This document shows, in pieces, positions 27,126 to 35,022 of a stretch of DNA of 64,000 bases. The notes below the pieces were generated by a model. The model worked only from the letters and a program-made list of their open reading frames with translations, did no database searches and was not told the DNA's origin. This stretch comes from JAPPHA01 sp963662705 (lineage in GTDB: Bacteria > Pseudomonadota > Alphaproteobacteria > Rhodobacterales > Rhodobacteraceae): positions 1,736,001 to 1,800,000 of the forward strand of contig OY759767.1 of assembly GCA_963662705.2 (NCBI GenBank). The letters are read 5' to 3'. The position numbers and the translations under genes are program-made. Numbering within the stretch: position 1 is the first letter of the stretch; each line of letters opens with the position of its first letter.

Positions 27126-27506
27126 CGTCGATTCCTTGTTTTTCCTCACGGGGGACCTGAATCATGCACCTGCGGAACGTCCAGGGCGCCGGCAATATCC
27201 TGCATTCTGCCAGGAAATCAGGGAATCCGGCACGATTGCCTGCAGTACAGGATGGGCAAATACGTCATGGCGAAGCCGGAAACAACCCTGCCCGGCACCG
27301 CAGCGCCGTGAACGCGAGTACAAATGACATATGAGCCGCTTGTCACATGGTTTCAAGTTCCTCGCGAACGACACGGGCCCTGCGGGGCTCGAACATGGTG
27401 ACGGGCGTTGCATGCCTGGCCGTCGTTTTGCGGGAAGCGAAGGATTGACTTGCGGTCCCGGTTCCGTATGACGCAGCACGAAAGATGTGGATGAGGAACC
27501 TCAAGC
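27126..27506. promoter_or_regulatory. Divergent gcrA/argD promoter region with clustered GANTC sites
   Basis: 381 bases between gcrA (minus) and argD (plus). GANTC, the CcrM methylation sequence, occurs at 27130-27134, 27159-27163 and 27223-27227, that is about 5, 34 and 98 nt upstream of the gcrA start. Roughly one would be expected per 256 bases at even base composition. This fits autoregulation of gcrA through methylated sites (inference). No operator for argD was recognised. Confidence 0.4.
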
Positions 27507-28685
27507 ATGGTGCCAGCAATACTGCCTACCTACGCTCGGGTTGATGTCGATTTTGCCAGCGGAAAAGGGTCGTGGCTGTTCGACCGTGACGGAAAGCGAT
27601 ACCTGGACCTTGGCGCGGGAATCGCCGTCAATTGCCTGGGACATGCCCATCCGGAACTGGTGTACGTCCTCAAGCGCCAGGCGGAAACCCTCTGGCACAC
27701 GTCCAACCTGTACCCCGTAGCCAACCAGCAGGCGCTCGCAGAGCGCCTGGTCGGGAAGACATTTGCCGATACCGTTTTCTTTACCAATTCCGGCACGGAA
27801 GCCATGGAATGTGCCGTCAAGATGGCACGGAAGTACTTTGCCGGGGATGGCAGGAGTCCGCGCAACAAAATCGTAACCTTCGAGGGTTCCTTCCACGGGC
27901 GATCCCTCGGGATGATTTCCGCCGCCGGCGGGAAGAAACTGGTTGACGGGTTTGGACCGCTGCTGCCCGGCTTCGTGCACGTTCCGTTCGGGGACATCGA
28001 GGCGGTCGAGGCTGCCGTCGATCACGAGACCGCCGCGATCATGGTCGAGCCGGTCCAGGGAGAAAGTGGAATCAATCCGGCACCGGAGGGATTTCTGCGG
28101 GACCTGCGGGTACTTTGCGACCGGCATGGCATCCTGCTCGTCCTGGACGAGATCCAGTGCGGCATGGGGCGGACGGGGAAACTGTTTGCCCACGAATCCG
28201 AGGGAATCACCCCCGACATCATGGGAATCGCCAAGGGAATCGGAGGCGGATTTCCGCTCGGGGCGTGCCTTGCAACCGAAAAGGCAGCAGCCGGCATGGT
28301 CGTCGGAACCCATGGATCGACATTCGGAGGCAATCCGCTCGCATGCGCGGTAGGAATGGCAGTGATGGATATCGTGAGCGAAATCGGGTTTCTCGAAGGC
28401 GTCCAGGAACGTGCCGCGGCGCTTCGCCTGCGGCTGGCCGATCTCGTGGATGCCCATGGCGCGGTCTTCTCGAGAGTTCGAGGGGCGGGGCTGATGCTCG
28501 GACTCGTGTGCAAGCCCGTGAACACCGACGTGATCGCGGCGGGGGTCGAGGAAGGGGTCATTACCATTCCTGCCGGGGACAACGTCGCCAGGGTCCTGCC
28601 GCCACTCAACATTTCTCTCCAGGAAATCGAGGAAGGGGTGCGCCGGCTCGGACTGGCAGCGCGGTCGATCGAGGCACGGGTTTGA
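27507..28685 (+). CDS. argD: Acetylornithine aminotransferase
   Basis: A 392-residue class III PLP aminotransferase that makes N-acetylornithine; many also act as succinyldiaminopimelate aminotransferase. Evidence: GIAVNCLGHAHPEL, FTNSGTEAMECAVK, the FHGRSLGMISA segment, LDEIQCGMGRTG with the PLP-ring Asp, and GIAKGIGGGFPLGA with the PLP-binding Lys near 242. Length is normal. Its stop overlaps the argF start by 4 nt, the usual argD-argF arrangement in alphaproteobacteria. Confidence 0.94.
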   Translation: MVPAILPTYARVDVDFASGKGSWLFDRDGKRYLDLGAGIAVNCLGHAHPELVYVLKRQAETLWHTSNLYPVANQQALAERLVGKTFADTVFFTNSGTEAMECAVKMARKYFAGDGRSPRNKIVTFEGSFHGRSLGMISAAGGKKLVDGFGPLLPGFVHVPFGDIEAVEAAVDHETAAIMVEPVQGESGINPAPEGFLRDLRVLCDRHGILLVLDEIQCGMGRTGKLFAHESEGITPDIMGIAKGIGGGFPLGACLATEKAAAGMVVGTHGSTFGGNPLACAVGMAVMDIVSEIGFLEGVQERAAALRLRLADLVDAHGAVFSRVRGAGLMLGLVCKPVNTDVIAAGVEEGVITIPAGDNVARVLPPLNISLQEIEEGVRRLGLAARSIEARV

Positions 28686-29608
28686 AACACTTCCTGGATA
28701 TCGACCAGCCTTCGGCCACGGACCTGGAAGGGATCATCAGGCACGCGAGGTCAATGAAGGCGGCGCGCCGGGGGTGCGCGCGGGGGGTCCGCGATACCGC
28801 TCAGCCACTCTCGGGCCGGCTGGTTGCGCTGGTTTTCGAAAAACCCTCGACCCGGACCAGGGTTTCATTCGACACCGGCGTTCGCCAGCTCGGTGGCGAG
28901 GTCATGACGCTCTCGATGGCCGAGACCCAACTCGGCCGCGGAGAATCCAGCGCGGACACCGCACGGGTCCTGTCCCGCTATGTCGACATGATCGTCATAC
29001 GTACGCATCGTGAACGCAGTCTTCTGGAGCTGGCCGAGCATTCGACGGTTCCCGTGATCAACGGGCTGACGGATAACACGCACCCGTGCCAGGTCATGGG
29101 TGATGTCATGACATTTGAAGAACATCGTGGACCGATCGCGAACAGGCACGTGGCGTGGTTCGGAGATGGCAACAACGTGTGCTCATCGTTTCTGCACGCC
29201 GCCGGTCAGTTCGGATTCAGCATTACCCTTGCGTGTCCGGAACCGTACAGGCCCGGAGAGGAATACGTCGCATACGCGCGATCAATGGGCGCCGTGGTCA
29301 AACTTGTCACGGACCCGCGGGTAGCGGCTGAAGGAGCCGAACTCGTGGTCACCGATGCCTGGCTGTCAATGCACGACACCGAAGACCTTCGCAACGAAAA
29401 GAGGGAATGCCTGGGCCCTTTCCAGGTCAATGATCAGGTCATGGCCGCAGCGACCGAAAACGCCATATTCATGCACTGCCTTCCGGCCTACCGGGGCGAA
29501 GAAGTCACGTCCGCTGTGCTCGACGGTCCGAAGTCGGTCGTGTTCGACGAGGCAGAGAACAGGCTGCACATCCAGAAGGCCATCATGCGGTACTGCCTCG
29601 AAGTTTGA
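28682..29608 (+). CDS. argF: Ornithine carbamoyltransferase
   Basis: A 308-residue enzyme forming citrulline from ornithine and carbamoyl phosphate. It has the carbamoyl-phosphate loop EKPSTRTR (56-60 STRTR), DNTHPCQVMGD, the ornithine site VVTDAWLSM and the catalytic FMHCLPAYRG. The only start giving the family length is TTG at 28682, whose last bases overlap the argD stop as TTGA, with a GAGG stretch upstream. The frame is open further upstream inside argD, but that is antisense-free noise. A rare start with a 4-nt overlap suggests translation coupled to argD. Confidence 0.94.
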   Translation: MKHFLDIDQPSATDLEGIIRHARSMKAARRGCARGVRDTAQPLSGRLVALVFEKPSTRTRVSFDTGVRQLGGEVMTLSMAETQLGRGESSADTARVLSRYVDMIVIRTHRERSLLELAEHSTVPVINGLTDNTHPCQVMGDVMTFEEHRGPIANRHVAWFGDGNNVCSSFLHAAGQFGFSITLACPEPYRPGEEYVAYARSMGAVVKLVTDPRVAAEGAELVVTDAWLSMHDTEDLRNEKRECLGPFQVNDQVMAAATENAIFMHCLPAYRGEEVTSAVLDGPKSVVFDEAENRLHIQKAIMRYCLEV

Positions 29609-29627
29609 TCGACATTGCCCGGGCAGG

Positions 29628-30725
29628 TTACGCGATCGGAAATTGCCGCCTATGCCACCGACGCCGAAATGGAATTCCCGCTCGAACAAGAACCGGTTCG
29701 GGGACCATCCGCCCGCCCCGGATTCCCAGCCGGGAGTGCAAGTCGGCGACGCGATGCCAGCTCCGCCAGGACTCCGTTTCCGGATCACGATACCTGCCGG
29801 ATCCAAGACCCTGCAGTTCCGCTTTCGGGCTTTTGGATCGCGACTCTTCGCAGAAACGGCCGGCGACGTGGCCCCGAGCGCGTTCCGGTATCAATGGGCC
29901 GACGATCGGCCACGCGCGCGCGATCGACCGCTCGACTTCGAGTCGTCGGCGATAACCGGTCTGAACGACTTCGACTGCCACCAGCACCGCGATGGAAAAA
30001 TAGAAGGTCGTCTTTGACATCGGCAACAGTTCATAGCCGAGAATGCGGATACGGAGGCTTTCGTCATGCATTGCATGCGCGGCCGCCGGCCCGGCTTCGC
30101 CAATCAGGACGACACCGACGATCAGCAGGATGAACAGGCCGAGGACCTCGTACATGCGATTGCGTTCAAGGAATTCGGTGACCCGGTCGACCAGAACCAG
30201 CATCGCAATTCCGGACACCGCGATCGCGATCGCGAGGGTCAGGAACATGTCGGTTATGGCGATGGCGGAGAGGACTGAATCAAAGCTGAAAACCAGGTTC
30301 ATGAACACGATCATCAAGACGACCCGGGCTGCCGACTTCTCCGGCTTCCCTTCACTACCGCTGCCAAGATGCTCGAGCGTCAGCATGTGCGTTATTTCGC
30401 GAACCGCCGTATACATGATGAAGACGCCGCCGAAGATAAAAACGACGGTCGAATAGTTGACGCCGCCCTCGAGCAGACCCGGGAGGTCGAAGACGAAAAA
30501 AGGGTCGCGGAAGGCATCGATCAACGCGATCATGACGAACAGCAGGACGATTCTCAGCGCGACGGCAACGATGATTCCCCAGATTCTCGCGGATCTCTGG
30601 TACGCGGCAGGCGCCCGTTTTGATTCGATCGAAATGTAGAGCAGGTTGTCGAACCCCAGAACCGCCTGGAGAAAGATCAACATGACGAGATTCGCCAGAT
30701 TCTCGAAAGTCATGAATTCGGCCAA
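29628..30725 (-). CDS. TerC family integral membrane protein with an unusual C-terminal tail
   Basis: A 365-residue protein. Residues 1 to about 265 form the TerC membrane domain: the acidic pocket segments LGFDNLLYISIESKR and FMNLVFSFDSVLSA are the family hallmarks, with about seven to eight hydrophobic helices. TerC proteins are linked to metal-ion efflux, particularly manganese, sometimes loading exported enzymes. After the last helix (VEVVQTGYRRR) about 90 arginine-rich residues continue almost to the end of argF. They have no recognisable domain and look like read-through of an originally non-coding 3' region. It is convergent with argF, with only 19 nt between stops. Confidence 0.88.
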   Translation of the reverse strand: MAEFMTFENLANLVMLIFLQAVLGFDNLLYISIESKRAPAAYQRSARIWGIIVAVALRIVLLFVMIALIDAFRDPFFVFDLPGLLEGGVNYSTVVFIFGGVFIMYTAVREITHMLTLEHLGSGSEGKPEKSAARVVLMIVFMNLVFSFDSVLSAIAITDMFLTLAIAIAVSGIAMLVLVDRVTEFLERNRMYEVLGLFILLIVGVVLIGEAGPAAAHAMHDESLRIRILGYELLPMSKTTFYFSIAVLVAVEVVQTGYRRRLEVERSIARAWPIVGPLIPERARGHVAGRFCEESRSKSPKAELQGLGSGRYRDPETESWRSWHRVADLHSRLGIRGGRMVPEPVLVRAGIPFRRRWHRRQFPIA

Positions 30726-30801
30726 TCAGATACCTCCAAAATTGCGTCAGCATTCTAGCCCATCCGCTGAAACCGGTCTCGTCGTCCGAAAGTCGCAGGA
30801 A

Positions 30802-31542
30802 TCAGTATTCCGCGGCGTTCCCGGCGATGTCGGGAAACTGTCTGGCAATGTCACTGCCCGAAATCCGCCTGACATCGCCGGGAGGCAGCCGCCCAAGTCG
30901 AAAAGGCCCGAACGACACGCGAATCAGCCGGCTGACCGTCAGGCCGATTGCCGCGAACGCGCGACGGATTTCCCTGTTTCTGCCTTCCGTGAGCTGAACG
31001 CTCAACCAGCAGTTTGATGCAATCTGTCTCTCGACGTGGACCGTCATTGGCCGGAATTGCTCGTCGCCGATCCGAACTCCCTGCCGGAGCAGGTCGAGGG
31101 AGGTCTCGGAGGGATGGCCTTTTGCCCGGACCCGGTAACCCCGGGAAAATCCGTTTGCCGGCAATTCGAGGAGACGCTTGAGCCCCCCGTCATTGGTCAA
31201 CAGCAGCAGGCCCTCGGAATTCATGTCCAACCGGCCGACGCTCAGGACACGGGGCAGTTCGGGCGGCAGGAGCTCGAAGACGTTCGGCCGCCCCTTTTCG
31301 TCGGAAGTGGTCGTGACGTACCCGGCCGGCTTGTGAAATCGCCACAGCATTGGCGGCCCGGGAGCCGCAACGCTTTTCCCGTCTACCCGGACGTCATCTT
31401 CGGAAGAGACCTTGTGATGAAAGGACATGAGAACACGCCCGTTGACCGTGACCCGGCCATCATCGATCATCTTCTCGGCATTGCGCCTGGAAGTGACCCC
31501 GGCCCGGGCAAGAAACCGTGCGATCCGAACCGGCTCGGCCAC
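30802..31542 (-). CDS. rluB: 23S rRNA pseudouridine synthase, RluB/RsuA family
   Basis: A 246-residue RNA-modifying enzyme. The N-terminal S4 RNA-binding domain (about 5-60; RIARFLARAGVTSRRNAEKM) is followed by the RsuA/RluB catalytic domain with the active-site Asp in VGRLDMNSEGLLLLTNDG and the closing TEGRNREIRRAF. It isomerises a specific uridine to pseudouridine; RluB versus RluE/F specificity is inferred from resemblance. Its start lies 276 nt from the divergently oriented tadA gene. Confidence 0.9.
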   Translation of the reverse strand: MAEPVRIARFLARAGVTSRRNAEKMIDDGRVTVNGRVLMSFHHKVSSEDDVRVDGKSVAAPGPPMLWRFHKPAGYVTTTSDEKGRPNVFELLPPELPRVLSVGRLDMNSEGLLLLTNDGGLKRLLELPANGFSRGYRVRAKGHPSETSLDLLRQGVRIGDEQFRPMTVHVERQIASNCWLSVQLTEGRNREIRRAFAAIGLTVSRLIRVSFGPFRLGRLPPGDVRRISGSDIARQFPDIAGNAAEY

Positions 31543-31818
31543 GCGTCACCTTTGATCGCGATTGGTGGGCCATGCCTGGCGGAGAAAAGGCCGGCGATTG
31601 CAGTCCTGTCCTGTCATTCGAACTGTTCTTGAATCCGAAAATCTGTCCGGGACCGGCACTTTAGGCGTGGATGGTCAATGAGGCAAACTGTATGGTCGCG
31701 GCGGATCCGGAAGCAGTTCCTGCCGGGAATTCCGCGGACGCCGCGCATGAGATCTGTGAAACCGGAATGCCGAACGTATGGTCTCAAGGCAAACAGCCAG
31801 GTCACGGTCGAGCCGGGA

Positions 31819-32289
31819 ATGAGTGAATTCTTCAACTTCATGGAGTTGGCGCTGTTCGAAGCCGCCGAAGCGGCCGCCAGGGGGGAGGTCCCTGTCGGGG
31901 CAGCGGTCGTCGGGCCCGACGATACCGTGCTCGCCGCGGCCGGCAACCGGTGCCGTGAATTCAACGACGCAACTGCGCATGCCGAAATGCTGGCAATCCG
32001 CCAGGCTTGCCGGTCAATCGGTTCGCACCGTCTCGATGGGGCAAGCCTGTTCGTGACGCTCGAACCATGCGCCATGTGTGCCGGCGCGATTTCGCTCAGT
32101 CGTATTGCACGGCTTTACTTTGGCGCAGAAGATCCGAAGTCCGGTGGAGTCGAGCATGGTGCGCGGGTCTTCAGCCACCCCCAATGCCATCACCGGCCAG
32201 ACGTTTACGGCGGAATGAGCGCGGCTGCCTCGGAATCACTGCTGGACGCCTTTTTTCGCGCGCGTCGCCGGGAAATTGCGGCGTCATAG
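31819..32289 (+). CDS. tadA: tRNA-specific adenosine deaminase
   Basis: A 156-residue zinc deaminase that converts A34 of tRNA-Arg(ACG) to inosine, essential for reading CGN codons. Zinc ligands and catalytic base: HAE (His54, Glu56) and PCAMC (Cys84, Cys87). The FFRARRREIA C-terminus is the tRNA-binding helix. I place the start at the ATG 31819 preceding SEFFNFMELALFEAAEAA; upstream codons are open but lack homology. Divergent from rluB, as in many alphaproteobacteria. Confidence 0.94.
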   Translation: MSEFFNFMELALFEAAEAAARGEVPVGAAVVGPDDTVLAAAGNRCREFNDATAHAEMLAIRQACRSIGSHRLDGASLFVTLEPCAMCAGAISLSRIARLYFGAEDPKSGGVEHGARVFSHPQCHHRPDVYGGMSAAASESLLDAFFRARRREIAAS

Positions 32290-32405
32290 CCGCTATGGAT
32301 TTCCTGTTCTGTATCTGGGTAGTGAAGCGGTCGTGTCGGCTTTTCTGGTAAGGGAACCATGTTACATTTATTTCCGCTGATATTGTTGTGCTCCGCCCCC
32401 CAACA

Positions 32406-32816
32406 ATGGAGGATGAGAATTCATGTGCTGCCGAAGCGGCAATTGCACTTGCCCGCACGCGGACCGCTGACGGTGTTCCCGCAATCCACCGCGTGGACGA
32501 CACGCCAGTTCGGCTGCTGCCTGCCGTCACCGACCCCGTCATCGACCTGCTGGACGGCGTGGCAGCCGGCAAGACGGTGACGGTGGCTCCGGCCGGCGCC
32601 ATGCTCACGACCGGGCAGGCCGCGAATTTTCTGAATGCCTCGCGCCCGCATCTCGCCAAGCTTCTCGGGGATGGCGAGATCCCGTTCACTCCGGTCGGGC
32701 CGGACGGGCGTTTCGTGAATGACGACCTAACGACCTGCAAGGATTGGCGCGGTGCCGTACGCAATGCGGAACTCGACGAACGCGCCCGTCTCGGGCAGGA
32801 GTTCGATGCGTCTTGA
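32406..32816 (+). CDS. Excisionase-type DNA-binding protein, probable antitoxin partner of a PIN-domain toxin
   Basis: A 136-residue protein from the ATG at 32406 (a GTG at 32388 is in frame). The middle has the excisionase-type winged helix LTTGQAANFLNASRPHLAKL at about 72-91, then LLGDGEIPF and a degenerate wing (VGPDGRFVNDDL, where relatives usually have a basic H-R-R turn). This antitoxin type normally precedes a PIN-domain nuclease, and the frame directly overlapping its end does start like one. The altered wing suggests DNA binding may be impaired. It is a candidate remnant of a toxin-antitoxin module. Confidence 0.65.
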   Translation: MEDENSCAAEAAIALARTRTADGVPAIHRVDDTPVRLLPAVTDPVIDLLDGVAAGKTVTVAPAGAMLTTGQAANFLNASRPHLAKLLGDGEIPFTPVGPDGRFVNDDLTTCKDWRGAVRNAELDERARLGQEFDAS

Positions 32817-33052
32817 CATCCGTTGCGGACCGCCCTGTCGTTGTTCTCGATGCGAACGTCATGTTTCCGTTCCGAACATGGGACGTTCTTCTGCGCTTCC
32901 GTCGTGCCGGCTTGTTCCAGATGCGGCGGACCGAGCGAGTCTTCGATGGAGACGAATGGACGTGGAACCCGCTCGATATGGTTATGACCGGACGGGGGCG
33001 CCGCTTGAAAATCCCTGCGCGGGAAGGAGCCCAGGTCCCGGATTGCCCCTGA
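32813..33052 (+). pseudogene. Truncated PIN-domain toxin gene
   Basis: A TTG at 32813 overlaps the antitoxin stop by 4 nt, and the frame reads PVVVLDANVMFPFRTWDVLLRF then AGLFQ. This is the typical first strand and helix of VapC-like PIN nucleases, with the first catalytic Asp in LDAN. Similarity ends after about 40 residues, and the remaining 40 codons (from MRRTERVF) contain none of the later acidic residues. The toxin therefore lacks most of its active site and is judged a pseudogene. Confidence 0.6.
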
Positions 33053-33105
33053 ATCACTGAAATTTCTGCCGGCCGGGAGCAGGGAATGAGGGACAAGTCC
33101 GCCGT

Positions 33106-33680
33106 TTAAAGCCAGAATGCTCCGGGATTCTGCAGCGCCCGCCGCTGACTGCTGCCGGTGCACCGGCTGGCGACCGCCAACGCGGCCCGGCAGGCGAACG
33201 GCGTCAGCACCTTCTCGTTATCGGCGGTAACGGCTTCGCAATCTGCCTTCCCGGCGAGGAAGAAGCTGCCAACCTCCTTGCCCCGGTGGCGCATCGGCAT
33301 GCTCTGGAAGGCCCGGGAAGTCGTTCACCGGGACTCGATGCCGAACGTGCGGACGCAGTCCCGAAATACGGCCACCGGCACCGGCCTCGACGGGGTGCGG
33401 GGATGCTCGAACAGGCGGCGTTGCCAGGCCAGGCGAGCTGTTCGCGTTCCTCTCCAGGCGCGAGGCACGAGAACACCGTATCGTGGGGCGTGGGCTCGTC
33501 GTCGAGGGTGACGATGACGCCGTAGCGTGTACCGGAGAGGGCGAAGGTGCTCTCGACCGCTTCGCCGGGCACGGTTTCGAGGTCGATGGTGGCGTTGATG
33601 CTGAGAATGGCCGCGCGGAGGGTAGAGGCAGGCCTGCGTGGCGCCTGGATTTCCCGCGTCGCGATGTCGGATTGCGTCAA
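33106..33680 (-). pseudogene. Broken GAF-domain sensor gene
   Basis: Reading minus strand from 33680, the frame gives LRAAILSINATIDLETVPGE and ALSGTRYGVIVTLDDEPT, the N-terminal half of a GAF domain common in sensor kinases. Near 33430 the similarity switches frame to RRLFEHPRTPSRPVP and FRDCVRTFGIESR. An in-frame stop at 33325-33327 interrupts it, and the same frame resumes with AFQSMPMRHRGKEVGSFFLA and the C-terminal GAF helix FACRAALAVA. So at least one frameshift and one nonsense codon are present, and the downstream kinase or output region is missing. Confidence 0.65.
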
Positions 33681-33699
33681 GGCCTCTCCTTCTCCGATT

Positions 33700-34731
33700 C
33701 GGTACGCATCGTCGCGAGCGCCCGGGCACTGGGATCGAGATGACTCACGTTATGGAATCGGGCCCGCAGCGGAAGGAATGACATTGAATTTACTGAAAAA
33801 ACATCAAAAATTTTACTATTTACACGAATATTTTATACGTCATGCTCTCAATGAAAGGCTAGAACTGTGTCTACCGGCTCGGCGAAGCGGAATGCTGGCA
33901 GTCGTTGTGTCTGCCGCTGGCGTTGTCACTGCGTGAGGTTCCCATGTCCGGAGACCACGTTGGCAACGAGCCACGTTTCCGGGCGTCTCCTGGCCCGGCA
34001 TCGTCTCCGACCGATCCACGCACGAGTTGGCGCACCAGAATTGGCGCCGAACGCCGAGCCGTTCCCGCGTCGGACGCATCCGGCCGCAGTGACGTTGCGA
34101 GCTGCGACCTTGGTGCCTGCCGTGACCAATTCACGATGACGCCGGAAGCAGCTTCGGTCTCTCTAGCCACAACCGTGAGCACGGCCCCGGCCGGTGGCTG
34201 AGCCCCTCCGGCGGCGGCAGTTCCTCGTTCAAGCTCTGGTTCGACCCGACGCGGTGCGAGGCCGCCAACGACGACGGCGCGGAGACCGGGTGCGCGGTCG
34301 GATACAACTTCAGGGCGGCGCGGGAGATCTCGGCAACTCGTCCGGTGTAGTCTTTTTTGTCTCGCTGTTCGGTCTCGATGACATTTCGGCTCCGGGTTTC
34401 GTTCTTGTTGCGTGCAGATTCGATTTTCCCGGATCCGGCGGTCGGGTGATTGCGACGTTTCCGGCTCCTTGTTCCGGTCCTCCGTGCGATTGGCAGTTTC
34501 CCCGTGAACCAGACGAATTCGGCCGGCCCGACACATGCCCCGAAAGCGGGACATGGCGATGCTGGCGGTCCCTCGACCAATTGCCGACCCGGGCGAGTCG
34601 ATTCCGTGGATCGGTTACGTCGTCCTTCGGACGGGAACAGGGCGACTTCGGAATGCCTTGGTGCGACGGGTCATGTTGCCTATTTTTTGGCGACCGAGTA
34701 AATGGCCCGCAGGTTTTGACGGATCTTCAGC
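33700..34731. other. Accessory patch without a recognisable gene
   Basis: About 1 kb between the GAF pseudogene and gatC. An AT-rich block lies at 33780-33850, unlike the GC-rich surroundings. Several frames of 70-230 codons overlap antisense to each other and show no motifs. Together with the truncated genes before it, this looks like decayed or transferred DNA. The last bases must hold the gatC promoter. Confidence 0.45.
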
Positions 34732-35019
34732 ATGTCAATCGACAGAAACGTCTCGCGGCGGGTCGCCCATTTGGCGAGGATCGCCGTTCCGGAATCTGAA
34801 CTCGACGGCCTGTCGGGGGAACTGAACCGGATTCTCGCCTTCATGGACGTGCTCGGTGAAGCGGACATCGAGGATGTTCCGGCAATGACGTCGGTCACCC
34901 CTATGGATCTCAAGCGGCGAAAGGATGAAGTCACGGACGGGAATTACTCCGCGAAGATCATGTCCAACGCGCCCGAAAGCCGGGAGGGTTTCTTCGTTGT
35001 TCCTAAGGTTGTCGAATAG
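34732..35019 (+). CDS. gatC: Glutamyl/aspartyl-tRNA amidotransferase subunit C
   Basis: A 95-residue subunit of the GatCAB complex that converts Glu-tRNA-Gln and/or Asp-tRNA-Asn to the amide form. RRVAHLARIAVPE near the N-terminus, LNRILAFMDVL and the C-terminal FFVVPKVVE are family hallmarks; GatC wraps around GatA and stabilises it. It lies 3 nt before gatA. gatB is not in the window, so the complex is assembled from a distant gene. Confidence 0.93.
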   Translation: MSIDRNVSRRVAHLARIAVPESELDGLSGELNRILAFMDVLGEADIEDVPAMTSVTPMDLKRRKDEVTDGNYSAKIMSNAPESREGFFVVPKVVE

Positions 35020-35022
35020 GCG

